A stretch of DNA of 64,000 nucleotides from Scortum barcoo (Eukaryota; Chordata; Actinopteri; Centrarchiformes; Terapontidae), in contig CM041548.1 in assembly GCA_023238725.1 (NCBI GenBank), positions 11,707,752 through 11,771,751 on the forward strand, read 5' to 3'. Below are positions 53,955 to 64,000 of the stretch, one piece after another (within the stretch, counting starts at the first letter, position 1; each line of letters opens with the position of its first letter). The notes under the pieces were generated by a model. The model did no database searches. It was given only the letters and a program-made list of their open reading frames with translations, and was not told the origin of the DNA. The translations under genes and the position numbers were made by a program.

Positions 53955-56900
53955 GTAAGAGAAAGCCAGAGCCAAACTACATCTCCCGGTAACGTTAGCT
54001 ACGAGGAACTAGTGCCCGGTACTTAAACGTTTACAAAAATCAGCCTCACTGGGTATCTTAGGTTGGTTAGCTGCTAATAAATTTGTATTTTTTGCAGTAA
54101 TTACAGACAGGCAAGAGTCTTGTTATTATCCACGAACTGAGTTTTCTCCATCTGTTTGATTGTGTAGTTTTTTTTCTGCTAAAATGAAGATCCATTTATA
54201 ATCGTTCAAATAGATGACACCTGATGATGTTACCTTTTAGAAAATGGCAAGTGTTTGTATTTCTCTTTGCTCTCTAAGTGTGAGTCTCTTGAAGGACAGA
54301 AGCTAGTTAATAAAGTTAATTTAAAGGCTTTATATACAAACCGCATTATATACATCCACAAAATGTTTGGTTGTCAGTCTGTCTGCCTCGCATTGATGAT
54401 AGTCATTCTAATTCATATGTCTTATTGTGAAAGAAACTACATATATAATCTCCTCCCTGCACAAATCGGTGAAACAAATGCAAATTCTTTTAATACTGCT
54501 GTCACTGCTTTCCTCCATCCTCTCCAGGGACAACCAGACAAGGAAGATCCAGGAAAACATCACCAATGTGGAGAAACATTTTGGGGAAATGTGCCAAATG
54601 TTTGCCGCCTATGTGCGCAAAACAGCCCGGCTGCGAGACAAAGCAGACATCCTGGTGCGGGAGATCGGCACGTATGCAGACACAGAGACACCAAACCTGA
54701 AGAGCGGTTTGAAGCAGTTTGCTGACCACCTCGCCAAGATTGAAGACTACCGCCAAGCTGAGGTGAAACTACAGTGTTTTAGTTCCTACTGATTTGACTT
54801 CAATCATAATTTCATTTTCACAGCCACAGTCTAAAGTCGATGGGTAAGACAAAACCTGATGTGAAGTTATCTGTCTTACAGGTGGAGAGACTTGAAGCCA
54901 AAGTCATAGAGCCATTAAAAAGCTATGGAGCTGTAGTGAAACGTAAAAGGGTAAGTGTTGCTTTGAGCCGCAGCCATGTAGTCGCTTAATCCAAGTGAGC
55001 CTAATGACAATAACAAAGCTTAATCCACATTCTAGTCCCAGTAATTATAAGATTAGCACAATGAGTCCTCAATGTGAAACCTTCTATAAATGCTGGTAAG
55101 GCAAAAGTATTTAAACATATGAACTCTTGTGTGATTGTTGAGAGCAGTGGCATTACTTTTCTGTCTTATTCTTGCTTGTTGGGCTGTCAAAATTAGACAC
55201 AGTTATGCTGAAATGCAGCAAATGCTGTACCACCTGCCAGTGACATAAAATGTCAACAGAAAATGGACAAGTAGTTAAAAAATTATGAATTTGTTTAACT
55301 TTCTGCCTTCATCTGCCTCCACGTAGTGTCTCTAACTTGTGTTTCAGGTCCATCGAAGTTACAGCACCACTGAATTTAGAGGAGGGCTTTAGGAAGCAGT
55401 TTAGGACACAGAGCAGTTTACTGTCAGTGTTGTTACCGCTGCATGGCCACATGAGGGCAGTGTAGATTTCATGATGATATCCAGCTTGCACATCAAACCT
55501 CCTTTGTGTCATTGTCAGGCCCCCCTCCCCCAAGCATCTTATTTTAACCGAGAGCCTTTTCTGGTTACAGAATATAACAAGTGTATTGTTTCTTTGTAAC
55601 TTTTGAATCTTTGTTTGAGTCATGTTCCCTCATGTTGTCTTGTCGCCCACAGTTAACAGTTGCCCACTGTCATAGAGTTTCGGGGGGGGGGGGGGTATAC
55701 TCGTCTTTTTTTTTTTAATCCAAAATACTTTCTAACTGCAGATTTGCAAGACTTTACAGTAGGTGCCAAATATGACATAAGATGTTTTATAACTTGTTGA
55801 AAGTCCGCTTTGAGAATGATCACAATTTGTCATTAGATCATAGATCATTTAACCATATAAATCTGTCTGAATGAAGTTATTTAATCATGTAAAAAAGTGA
55901 ACTTGGCTGTATTAAACATGCACAACAGGGTTTAATTGAGGTGTTGATCTGAAGACACTAGCCTACATCAAATATTTATTAAGATTATTTCCTTTCAGCC
56001 TTTGACAAAGTGAAATACATGTATGAATAATTGACTGTCATTGTGAATTCTCATAATGAGTAATGTGTCCTTGTTTGCTTGTGCATCCATGCAGGAGGAT
56101 CTGAAGACAACTCAGAGTGCCAGAGACAGAGAGGCCAAACAGATGGCTCAGCTTGAGAGGACCAGACAGAGAAACCCCTCAGACAGGCAGATCATTGTAT
56201 CCTTGCGTTGTTTCCCGAATTTTCTAATATCAAATAGACAAAAGACTTTTAATGTTACAACAGCCACATATACTTGTTTGTGCGTGATATCATGGTTACA
56301 GTTCAATCCTTGGTTAGTCACTGATATTAATGTTGCAACAGGAAATTAAAAGGCTGATATTTCGTTATGTTTCCTTGACCAAGCCTTCAGTCTCAGGTGT
56401 GTCCCGTGTAATCCCCGAATCACATCACCAGTGATGTATGACCACAAAGACTAAACACATTTCAGAATTACTTAGAAAAGGAGGTGTAATGACTCCAACA
56501 GAACTCATCCAGTATGTTGTAAGAGTTCAGTGGATCCTTGGTTGCCAAATACAGCAACAGATTTCCTTGGACTTTTTATTGGATGTAAAGTGTAACTCAC
56601 TCACAAACCCCTTTCTCCACAAGAAGACAGTGTTCAATCACTGACCAGTTCTGCACATGGTTACCTGTAGCTTCTATAGAAAGTGAAAGTCACAGCTCCT
56701 TTTATTTAGCATGCATGAGAAAAATATGTTAAAATTGCCCCTGTAGAAGCATGTCAATATCTGAAGGGCTCTTGCTGATAGGAGGAGCAGGTGGGGCTAG
56801 GACTCCAGCTCTGAAACTTCTGGTGCCAGTGTCATGTGCTTCATATTAATGACACTGTTTTTAGTAGTTTTGCTCTCAAGTATCCATATTTTAATTGATT

Positions 56901-59722
56901 TTAAATTAACAAGCACAAAGGGACACTGCTGAGTTGTCATGTTTATGCTGCATTGTGAGACGCAGATGCTTTTCTAGTGGGTCGCTCATTCATTTGTCCT
57001 CCCATCAGGCTGAAAGTGAGCTCCAAAGAGCCACCATGGACGCCACACGGACCACCAGGCAGCTGGAGGAGACCATCGATGAGTTTGAGAAGCAGAAGAT
57101 CCGGGACATCAAGGTCTGCTGCTCCGAGCTTTCTATCCACCTCAAATTGAGAACTACAGTTTCAACTGCATATACGCCCGTTGAAGCAGTGGGTGACAGG
57201 GAGCTGAAACCAGACAGTGCAATTTGAAGCTGTTCTTGCTTCGTCATTTCAGGACTCTTTCTCGCCACCGCCGCCGGGCAGTTGTGATTCATTTAAATAG
57301 TGCTGATCCTTGTCTTTTCCACTTCTAGAAAATTTTTGGTGAGTTTGTGACAGTGGAGATGTCGTTCCACGCCAAGGCCTTGGAGGTGTACACATTGGCC
57401 TACCAGAGCATTCAAAGTGTGGATGAGGAGGCGGACCTGGAGGTAGGCTGAGGCTCTGCTCAACATTAACCACGGCCCCGTTGTTGTAATTAGCCTGCCA
57501 GCATCAGTGTGTTTATGCACAGGCATTTGAAAATGTAGATTGAGATGCCTTAGAGCTGAGAGCTGATCGGTTGATTAACCTGATGGTTATATTTAAGCTC
57601 AAGATATCATAGTCGTTACTCCCATTACTCATTGACTCATTGCGCATTCACACTCTAGAGTCCACACCCTTTAACTGATGTGGTAACTTTGAAGTAGCCC
57701 GCTGGGACTTCTGCACAATTCAGAGCCGTGCTACTTTCTATCTTCTGTTTACAGTTTGGTTTTAGAGGTTTGACACACTATTTTGAGAAACAAAGCCTGT
57801 AGTGAGAAAACAAAGGATCAATGATATATAAGAGAGCGAGGTTCCTCCTGCAGATGCCCTTGTGCTATTTTCCTCCACCCCGTGCCATCTCATCTGTGTG
57901 TTTTTGCACTGAATCATCTGCCTTCCATTCATATTGCAGTGAAACTCCCTACCCAGACAAGGCTGTTTTTCAATGACTCATAGAACAAAGCACGGGAGAT
58001 TGAATCATCTGAAAAAGGCACAATGACAGGCATGAAGATAATCCTGATCGAGAGCTCTTGCGGAATTTATTTTTCTACACAGAGAAAAGCATTGGCGTGG
58101 TTTAAATGGCAGTTAGCTGTGTTATCAGAGGCATACCTTCGAAACTACTTTGTTTATGCGTAACCAAAAAAAACATTGCTGAGCCAGTTGTTGAAGTGCT
58201 CACTGTTCTTGGTTGTGGTTAATTCAAGTCGTGTCTTTTGGCCCTTGAGACTCTATGTTTGATTTAATTGTTCTACAGAATGCACAAAATATTGCGAAAC
58301 ATCCCAAAGCTTTGTGAGTTTAGTTGCCTAAACACTGCACTCAGTTTGTGCACACTGTAAACCATAAGTTTTTGAAGCTCCTGGTTTATCTTGCATCATA
58401 TTCAGTGCACACATTAAAATTACTGATGGGTGTGTGTAGGCATTGCTTCCATTCTCCTGTTTCTCTTTGGAAACCACAGCGCCTACTGTCTTTGGCAGGT
58501 GTTCAGGAGTTCGCTGCACCCCCCTGACTACCAGTCACGCTTAGACATAGTGCGAGCTAATTCCAAAACCTCCCTCGATCGGACCGGGTCCTTCCTGAGT
58601 ACATCAGGGACTTTACAGGTAAGATACAGACAGATCAGAGATGCTCTGCTACAATAACTCAAATTTTCCCCAGAGGATCCCTGTTTGACTTGAGTTTCAG
58701 TTACAGCATTGCTTTTTATCTTTGACTTTGACAGTTGCACAAGTTTCACTGTTACAATGAACCCAGCAGTCTTTCCTCATACCAGCAGAGGCTGATGCTC
58801 GATAGTCTTATCAGTCGTGCCCATGTTTATGCGCAGAATCACCCCGGCCATCATTTAGCCTGAATTTCCACACGTCATTGCATGCCAGTAACATCCTGCA
58901 TTTCCTCCTACATTCAGTTTCCCCCAGCATCTTAACACTGCTCTAACTTGTGAATTCATAGCATTGCCTTGTAAAATGTCTGGACAGCTACAGTTCGCTT
59001 TCTCACCAATTGAGGAGTACCACTAGATGTCTTTTGAAGAAGTCTTCTTTAGGGCTCACAGGGTGTGCTCAGATATCCTACCTCCTATCTAGAGATGTCC
59101 AGATTGTAGCTTGCAAAAGGCAGATTGCTTCAGATGCATCTTGAGTCACACCTGGAGATTATACTTTGCTTCTGTGATTAGGTGTGATTTTTATCAGCGG
59201 GCAAACTGCAACAACCACTAAACAAAAAGCACCCTCGCAGTTAGGTTTACAGCTAGAAAATGAGATTGCACTCCTTGACCTGACTCTAAGTCAGTATAAA
59301 CATGCCATGACATGAACTTGTCAGTCCTTCGACATGGGACACATTGGTGTTCATCTAACTTTATTATATTATAAATTATTATACTACAAATATATACGAC
59401 AAATTTGACCTGAGGAATTTGGTGTCTCTGCGTACTGGGCGGTGTTCACACCTGTACCTGTATTGTGTCTGCTCTTAACCGCAACCCCAGTTAAAGAGAA
59501 ATGTGGGAAAACTGATTCCCCGGAAGCACCAATTCTGCTTAATAACTACCTGCTAAGTGTTTTAGTTGCATAGTGACTGTTTATTTGTTGTCACAGCAAC
59601 AAAGAGCAGGCAGCCGGCAGACGAGAAGAGAGGAGGAGGAAGAGGACGACGAAGAGGATGAAGATGAGTCTGAAGAGGAGGAGGATGACGAGGACGAAGA
59701 GGACTCAGATGATGAAAATTGA
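53926..59722 (+). CDS. cibar1: CBY1-interacting BAR domain protein 1 (FAM92A), nine exons
   Basis: Coding exons: 53926-53954, 54528-54762, 54882-54950, 56095-56196, 56391-56396, 57009-57113, 57329-57442, 58499-58618 and 59597-59722. They join to 906 nt, giving 301 residues plus stop; human CIBAR1 is about 289. Every junction is GT-AG; intron 1 is phase 2 and the rest are phase 0. The product matches the FAM92 family end to end. Family signatures are NVEKHFGE, FAAYVRKTARLRDKAD, DYRQAEVERLEAKV, RTRQRNPSDR, the FH-KALEVYT segment and LDIVRANSK. The last one separates CIBAR1 from its paralogue CIBAR2 (FAM92B). Residues about 10-225 form the predicted helical BAR domain; 261-301 are an acidic tail. 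Known role of the family: membrane-curving BAR protein recruited with CBY1 to centriolar distal appendages and the basal body to promote ciliogenesis; human loss causes postaxial polydactyly. The start follows a GC-rich leader and gives the expected short N-terminus. Confidence 0.96.
54528..54762 (+). CDS. cibar1: cibar1 coding exon 2 (first BAR helices)
   Basis: This is the largest exon, encoding residues 10-88. It follows a pyrimidine-rich acceptor (ctctccag) and ends in GAG before gtgaaa. It carries the most conserved block of the family: the NVEKHFGE segment and the basic RKTARLRDKAD stretch of the first long helix. It ends with DYRQAE. A longer open frame running into intron 1 from 54427 is read-through, because its first 34 residues have no family counterpart. 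Confidence 0.95.
54882..54950 (+). CDS. cibar1: cibar1 coding exon 3
   Basis: The exon is 69 nt, encoding residues 89-111: VERLEAKV, then PLKSYG and a basic KRKR end. Intron 2 before it is only 119 nt. The donor gtaagt is consensus. Human CIBAR1 has the same VERLEAKV and PLK-YG pattern. Confidence 0.95.
55682..55695 (+). repeat. Homopolymer G run in cibar1 intron 3
   Basis: Fourteen consecutive G residues follow a single C, with a T-rich run shortly after. The length is likely variable and hard to sequence. It lies mid-intron, far from splice sites. Confidence 0.9.
56095..56196 (+). CDS. cibar1: cibar1 coding exon 4 (ends at a U12-type donor)
   Basis: The exon is 102 nt, encoding residues 112-145 and ending in the conserved RTRQRNPSDRQII. 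The sequence right after the exon is GTATCCTT, the GT-AG class of U12-dependent donor. It is unlike the gtaag/gtgag donors elsewhere in the gene. Reading on in frame gives unrelated residues and soon leaves the family alignment, which fixes this boundary. Confidence 0.94.
56197..56390 (+). other. cibar1: U12-type (minor spliceosome) intron 4 of cibar1
   Basis: The intron is 194 nt. The donor GTATCCTTG matches the U12 GT-AG consensus GTATCCTTT at eight of nine positions. The branch-site element TTCCTTGAC at 56371-56379 matches TTCCTTRAY. The likely branch adenosine at 56378 lies 12 nt before the last intron base, inside the 10-20 nt spacing typical of U12 introns. There is no long polypyrimidine tract, also typical of this class. 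Confidence 0.88.
56391..56396 (+). CDS. cibar1: cibar1 coding exon 5, six-nucleotide microexon (Ser-Gln)
   Basis: The exon is TCTCAG only, bounded by ccttcag upstream and gtgtgt downstream. It is in frame (phase 0 on both sides) and supplies residues 146-147, Ser-Gln. Joining exon 4 directly to the next exon would give ...QII-AESE..., two residues short of the ISQAE pattern I recall for human CIBAR1. The acceptor side has a U12 branch site at the right distance, pairing it with the U12 donor of exon 4. Transcript reads would settle it. Confidence 0.85.
57009..57113 (+). CDS. cibar1: cibar1 coding exon 6
   Basis: The exon is 105 nt, encoding residues 148-182. It begins AESELQRA and runs through the charged helix TRQLEETIDEFEKQKIRDIK. 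Its acceptor (tttgtcctcccatcag) is an ordinary U2 type with no U12 branch element. It is therefore a poor direct partner for the exon 4 donor. Its own donor, gtctgc, is weak. Confidence 0.94.
57329..57442 (+). CDS. cibar1: cibar1 coding exon 7
   Basis: The exon is 114 nt, encoding residues 183-220: KIFGEFVTVEM, the FHAKALEVYT segment and AYQSIQSVDEEADLE. The acceptor is pyrimidine-rich (cttttccacttctag). This is the last long BAR helix; the human protein has closely similar residues. Confidence 0.95.
58499..58618 (+). CDS. cibar1: cibar1 coding exon 8
   Basis: The exon is 120 nt, encoding residues 221-260. It contains VFRSSLHPPDY and LDIVRANSK, which assign the gene to CIBAR1 rather than CIBAR2, then a Ser/Thr-rich linker after the BAR domain. 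The donor gtaaga is consensus. Confidence 0.95.
59597..59722 (+). CDS. cibar1: cibar1 coding exon 9, acidic C-terminal tail
   Basis: The exon encodes residues 261-301 and the TGA stop. After QQRAGSRQTRR the tail is almost only Asp and Glu, broken by two serines and ending SDDEN. The coding strand is a purine-rich GAG/GAC/GAT/GAA run, hence likely prone to length change. Human CIBAR1 also ends acidic but with a shorter run. The poly-Ser frame on the opposite strand is a shadow of this tract. Confidence 0.93.
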   Translation, partial: QQRAGSRQTRREEEEEDDEEDEDESEEEEDDEDEEDSDDEN

Positions 59723-60075
59723 TTTTTTTGTGTGTGTGTCTTACTTGATGTCTTATTTCTACGGAAAAAGAATTGTATCAAAAGGTGTCTTACTGTTTTT
59801 ATAATCTTGGTAAAAAAGGTTTTTCATTGCCAAAATCGCCTCACACAGGTGGTCTGAGCAGTATTGTAGTGCAAGTGTGTCGTAGTCGTGTGATGCTTTG
59901 TAACAGAACATTTTGTTCTTTACTAACATTTGTCTTTGAAAATCCAGCCAGTTATTGTCTTAGCTATATTTTTATATAACACACAATGCCAGAATGCACA
60001 TTACATATTCAATTGTACTGCATTTATTACTGTTATTTATCTTTCTGAATAAAAAAAACAGTTTTCCCATTTTGC
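59723..60075 (+). other. cibar1: cibar1 3' untranslated region
   Basis: AT-rich sequence between the stop codon and the poly(A) signal, about 330-350 nt. It shows no coding pattern. Its end is inferred from the AATAAA at 60048. Confidence 0.65.
60048..60053 (+). terminator. Poly(A) signal AATAAA for cibar1
   Basis: This is the first canonical hexamer after the stop codon, in the context ctgAATAAAaaaaa. A T-rich stretch follows within 20 nt. Cleavage is expected near 60065-60075. Confidence 0.65.
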
Positions 60076-62606
60076 AATGTTCTAGTGAATCACTATTCTA
60101 TAATAAGTACATGGTGTACCCTCACTTTTCATAAAAATGCCAGCAGAGAGTTTAATTGTTATTTTAGAAATTGTTCAGAGTGTGAATCAGACTAAGTGAC
60201 AGTAGTTACGTGACGACTGCAGTTGAAAGTGACTCATCTCTTCCACAGACATGCAAAAGTGGTACAAATGAATCCAGGGACATTTTGCACCACACTGTCT
60301 GCGTTTATCAGGGTATATATGCATGTGTGTGTTGTCTGTCACAGCGGAGGCTGCCGCTGTGTCGGCTGATGGCTCCTATGTCTCTCTTGTATGAGTCACT
60401 CAACACATTTATCATTCCTCAGCTGCCCATGTCATGGTGAATACTTTTTCTGCCCCTGGACATGTTCACAGAAAGACAGTACAGGTTTATTATCTGTTCG
60501 ACAAGGAAAAACAATATGTGCACATTTACACACATGCATGAACCTAGTATTTATGGAGTCACTGTGCAAGCAGCAACAAGATCTTTCTTCTTTTTTTGAT
60601 CTAACAAAAATGAGGGCTACCAAAACCTTCCTTACAGCAACGCTGATTATCTCAGTGACTCTGTGAGATAAAAGCTGTGTAGGTGGTGTGTCATCAGCCC
60701 TCTGTGCAACAACACCTTAATGCATATAAAGGTTAATGTGTATGCAAACACAGTCACACTAACACGCACTCACGTACTGGTCTGACTTTGGTGTACCGTG
60801 GATCTGAATGGCCTGTGTTGCAATGAGTCATCGCCCATAAAGTGTGTGTTTGTGTGAGAGTGTGAGTCAGAGAGCTTTTCCAATAGCAGATAAACCTAAA
60901 GGCTCCACTCCCTGATCACAAGGCAGAAGAAAGGACAGTGACCGGTGAGAGGAAAAGGGGTCTGAGAGAAACAAAAGGAGAGAATCGTGTGAGGCAAGTG
61001 CTAAAAGATGGAGCAATCTTCACGTTAGCCAAGAGTCAAAGGTACAAAAGGAGGCAAGATTTAGTCATGAGTCATTGACTGTAAAAAACAAAGGCCGAAA
61101 AACAAACAAGGATATCCATGCATAGAACCAGATGTGAAAGGAAAGGAGGAGGCGTATGGGAGGAAAGAGGGACAGTTGAGAGAGGTCAGTCATATCCCCA
61201 GGTCCTTATCGTTGACTCTGACTCACTGCCCCTCAGCGTCATGCCACTCCTATCAAATCCATCACCCACAGCACATGTCAGCCACCGCACAGCCTCACGC
61301 AGCTGCTTTCATATGCAGCACCTTTCCCTTGAGCTTTATGCCACTGATCTTACATTGCCAGAAGCCTTGTCGTGCGCCACAGGTTTTTCCTCCTTTCAAC
61401 CTCGATCTGAACTGTTTCTTCCTTCAAATGCAGTTCTGCTGATGTCTTCCACAACTGCCAACACATGCAGCTATTTGCACCTGGAATTGCTGCTTAACAG
61501 GAGTAGAAAGTAAAAAAATGAATGATGGGTGTTTTTCCTGGGATTTAGAAAAAACATTCTCCCTTTGAAATGTTGTTCACTTTCCTTCAGCTGCCACCAG
61601 AGGGTGATGCTTAAAAGTTTTCCTACCTGGACTGTTAAATTTGGGAAACTGTGATATGGAGACATTGTGTTCTTTTCGACCTGTAGGTAGCTGCAGTGGG
61701 CTTGAGTGAGTGTGTATGTGTGTGTGTGGCCTGTTATCAGGTACCTCTCAAGGGAAGCGGCCTGATTGCATTTTGAAAGGCACAGAACTGAGCTTTGAAC
61801 TTCGAGGCAAAAACATCTGGATATGCAGTGTATTTTTAGTTTTTTAAACTTGACTTGGTGACTGAATCATTTTGGCCTCCACCCTCATGAGAGTGCAGTT
61901 TTTGCAAACAATAATAGATGTAAACCGACTGAGCCTCAGTGGATTCCGCCAGTGCGTGCCAGTGGGTCGGTCCCTTTGATCCGTACACAGCATCCAGCAT
62001 ATCAGCACTATTAAGCAATGTTTTGCATCCCCTTTGCCAGTTTAGCACAGTGAAACAGTTGGGGATTCAATACTGCACCTCAGAGACTGACACACATATA
62101 AAGATGTGCCTTGACGTCACTTTAAGTGCACACCTTTCCACGTTTTCCTCCTCCTGAAGATGCAAACACTCTCCGGTAAAGGAAGTATAAGGGAGTGATT
62201 CATAGGTCAAAGTCAGTATCTCTGGTGCAGAATCTGACGATTGGCTCTCCTATATAGATCTGACACACAAAAGGATTCCCTCCTCTCCCCTTCTGACTCA
62301 TCTGCAGTCGTCCCCACTGACGAGTTTTGCATCTGTGTGTGCTTGAATGAGGGAGAGGAAGGCATGAAAGTGAGCATGTTGTTTATGCTTGTGTGAATAT
62401 AACTCAACAATTTTATGTGCGCAGGCGTATGTGGCCAATGGAAATATTGTGTGTGTGGATGTATATATAAGTACAGTACAGTATATGCATGTGTTAATAT
62501 ATGTGCATGAGTGCCACAGAGTCCTCCAGTACAGTTGTTTGGAATATTAAATACAGTGCCGTGCTGGCGGCTGTTATAAAATCGAGAGGCAGCATAGCCG
62601 GAGTGT

Positions 62607-62639
62607 GACTCACACACTGACTCACACACTGACTCACTG
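62607..62639. repeat. Short tandem repeat, 12-nt unit
   Basis: GACTCACACACT repeated about 2.5 times. Confidence 0.85.
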
Positions 62640-62684
62640 ACAGCGCTGCCGTGGCGTGTGTATGTTTCTGTGTGTGTGTGCCCT

Positions 62685-62712
62685 CTGTGTGTGTGTGTGT
62701 GTGTGTGTGTGC
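62685..62712. repeat. (GT)n microsatellite
   Basis: About 13 GT units after a shorter GT run at about 62670-62681. The 232-codon minus-strand frame across it is a repeat artefact. Confidence 0.95.
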
Positions 62713-64000
62713 GTCTCGCTCTCTGCGGCTCCTCTGGCAGACCTGCTGTGTGTTGCTGGTGTTCTAAGAACTCTGAACCCTGCCACAATCCCTGGATTTC
62801 ACACCAGCAAACAAGGTTACATACGGGTGTGTATGAGTGAATGAATGTATGTGCCTGTGCTGTGTTTGGCCACCACACATGCATGTGCCGTGCCAAACAA
62901 AAGATCCACATGGTGTGCTGACAGAACTAAACACTGAGTACCAAACTTAATCTAACAAGTAGCAGAGGCAGCTGGTTTGATCTTTGCGGGATATCAAATA
63001 ATCATCACAAATATATAGCGCACAGACACAAACACATCATCGCTCAGGTGGCTGTGATCAGTCTGTTCTCAAACTGGACCTGTCAGAGCAGAGCTCGGTA
63101 ACACAGAAACACATATGAAACCTAATACATCACAAAGAGTCAGTAAAATGTAATACACAGATCACATAAATTATCCCCAAAGGTAACAATTATAGAAATG
63201 ACTATATAGAAAATGAATACATAGAAAAACTGTAAAGGAGAAATTTTAAGTACAAACTAGCAATGGGTCAGAATCCATATAAATACCTACAACAGGGAGA
63301 TAAACACAAATAAAAGAAAGAGAATAAGAAGGGAAAGCATTAGCAGATATAAACTTCTGGTAGAAAGGAAATACACTTCAAGTAAAATCTATAAAAAAAA
63401 GTAGTAAGAATTGTTAATCCTATATAGAAAAAAATGTTTCTTCCAATGATAAACATTTACAAAAAAGTGTAAACCCTTAGGTGACAGGGTAAAGATGTAG
63501 AATTATTTATATTCTTATACAAGTTGCCAATGTGCCCTTTCCCGTCTGGGGTTTTTTGTGTGTGCAGTGCCCTTGTGTGTGAGTAAGCGAGATTGCATGT
63601 TTCCATGTGTAACTCCAGAAGTGCTGTGTGTGTGCGCGTGTGTGTGCTTCCAGTCACATGTTTGCCATTACCAAGATAGGATTCCTTGAACTGCTCCGGT
63701 ATGTCCCTCCGATGTGTATATACCAACGGCTCATCCTCCCGATTCCCTGATTTACTCGCCAACATGAAAGGCGGTGTCACGAGCAGTAAGTCATAACAGT
63801 TATTGTACAGTATCTGCCCCACGTTCCAGGATCACAGGTAAAAACGTAAATCAAGGGATTCCTGCACTTTAAACAAGCATGCAGTATTGTAAATCTGTAC
63901 GTGTGTTGGAATGTATGAACGATGTGCCAAGGTGCTCTGCTCCAGTATATCATCTGATGATGATAAAGCAGAAAGTGACTTCTTATTTACTTCTCCGGTG

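Larger units (their letters stand above)
60076..64000. other. Intergenic, downstream of cibar1
   Basis: No recognisable coding sequence. The longest frames (131 codons plus at 61118, 232 minus at 62213) lack family resemblance, and the second runs through CA repeats. The RBM12B coding sequence, which lies next to CIBAR1 in human, is not seen on either strand. Confidence 0.6.

Noticed and set aside
54255..54792. Open frames running from intron 1 into cibar1 exon 2 (156 and 121 codons)
   Set aside because: The upstream parts have no family counterpart. Exon 2 begins at a clear acceptor at 54528, and the 156-codon frame is a different reading frame.
59581..59781. Minus-strand poly-serine frame
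   Set aside because: It is the antisense shadow of the acidic tail codons of cibar1 exon 9.
62213..62911. 232-codon minus-strand frame
   Set aside because: It runs through CA/GT repeats giving THTHTH strings, and nothing in it resembles a protein family.
60076..64000. Search for RBM12B, the human neighbour downstream of CIBAR1
   Set aside because: There is no long RNA-recognition-motif frame on either strand. Its absence could be a fish synteny difference or distance beyond the window.

Overview
The window reads as nuclear DNA of a teleost fish, probably a spiny-rayed (percomorph) species. The evidence is one vertebrate-type split gene with short introns (about 0.1 to 1.1 kb), very dense CA/GT, GA and AT microsatellites, a tRNA-derived SINE of the kind common in fish genomes, and a long palindromic repeat I recognise from percomorph genomes. 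There are no operons, CRISPR arrays or bacterial features.

Region 1 to about 53.7 kb is gene-poor. I found no convincing protein-coding gene in it. It holds microsatellites, a few degraded SINE-like copies, the palindromic element at 36.1-36.7 kb, and several AT-rich blocks full of homeodomain-like (ATTA/TAAT) and octamer (ATGCAAAT) cores that look like vertebrate conserved noncoding elements. Conservation cannot be seen in one sequence, so these are candidates only. One unassigned 217-codon minus-strand reading frame lies at 51.0-51.6 kb.

Region 53.75 to 60.07 kb carries the one clear gene: the orthologue of CIBAR1 (FAM92A), a BAR-domain protein that works with CBY1 at the ciliary base. I resolved nine coding exons on the plus strand, joining to 301 residues. 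The promoter side has ZNF143/THAP11-like motifs and an RFX X-box-like site, which suits a ciliary gene. A poly(A) signal lies at about 60.05 kb.

The most striking feature is inside this gene. Exon 4 ends at a near-perfect U12-type (minor spliceosome) donor. Its partner acceptor, with a textbook U12 branch site, opens a six-nucleotide microexon encoding Ser-Gln, the two residues otherwise missing against the human protein.

Region 60.07 to 64 kb is again without a recognisable gene and contains GT-rich microsatellites. In human the neighbours of CIBAR1 include RBM12B and TMEM67 on one side and the TRIQK/RUNX1T1 desert on the other. I see none of those coding sequences here, but a regulatory desert upstream of cibar1 would fit that arrangement.
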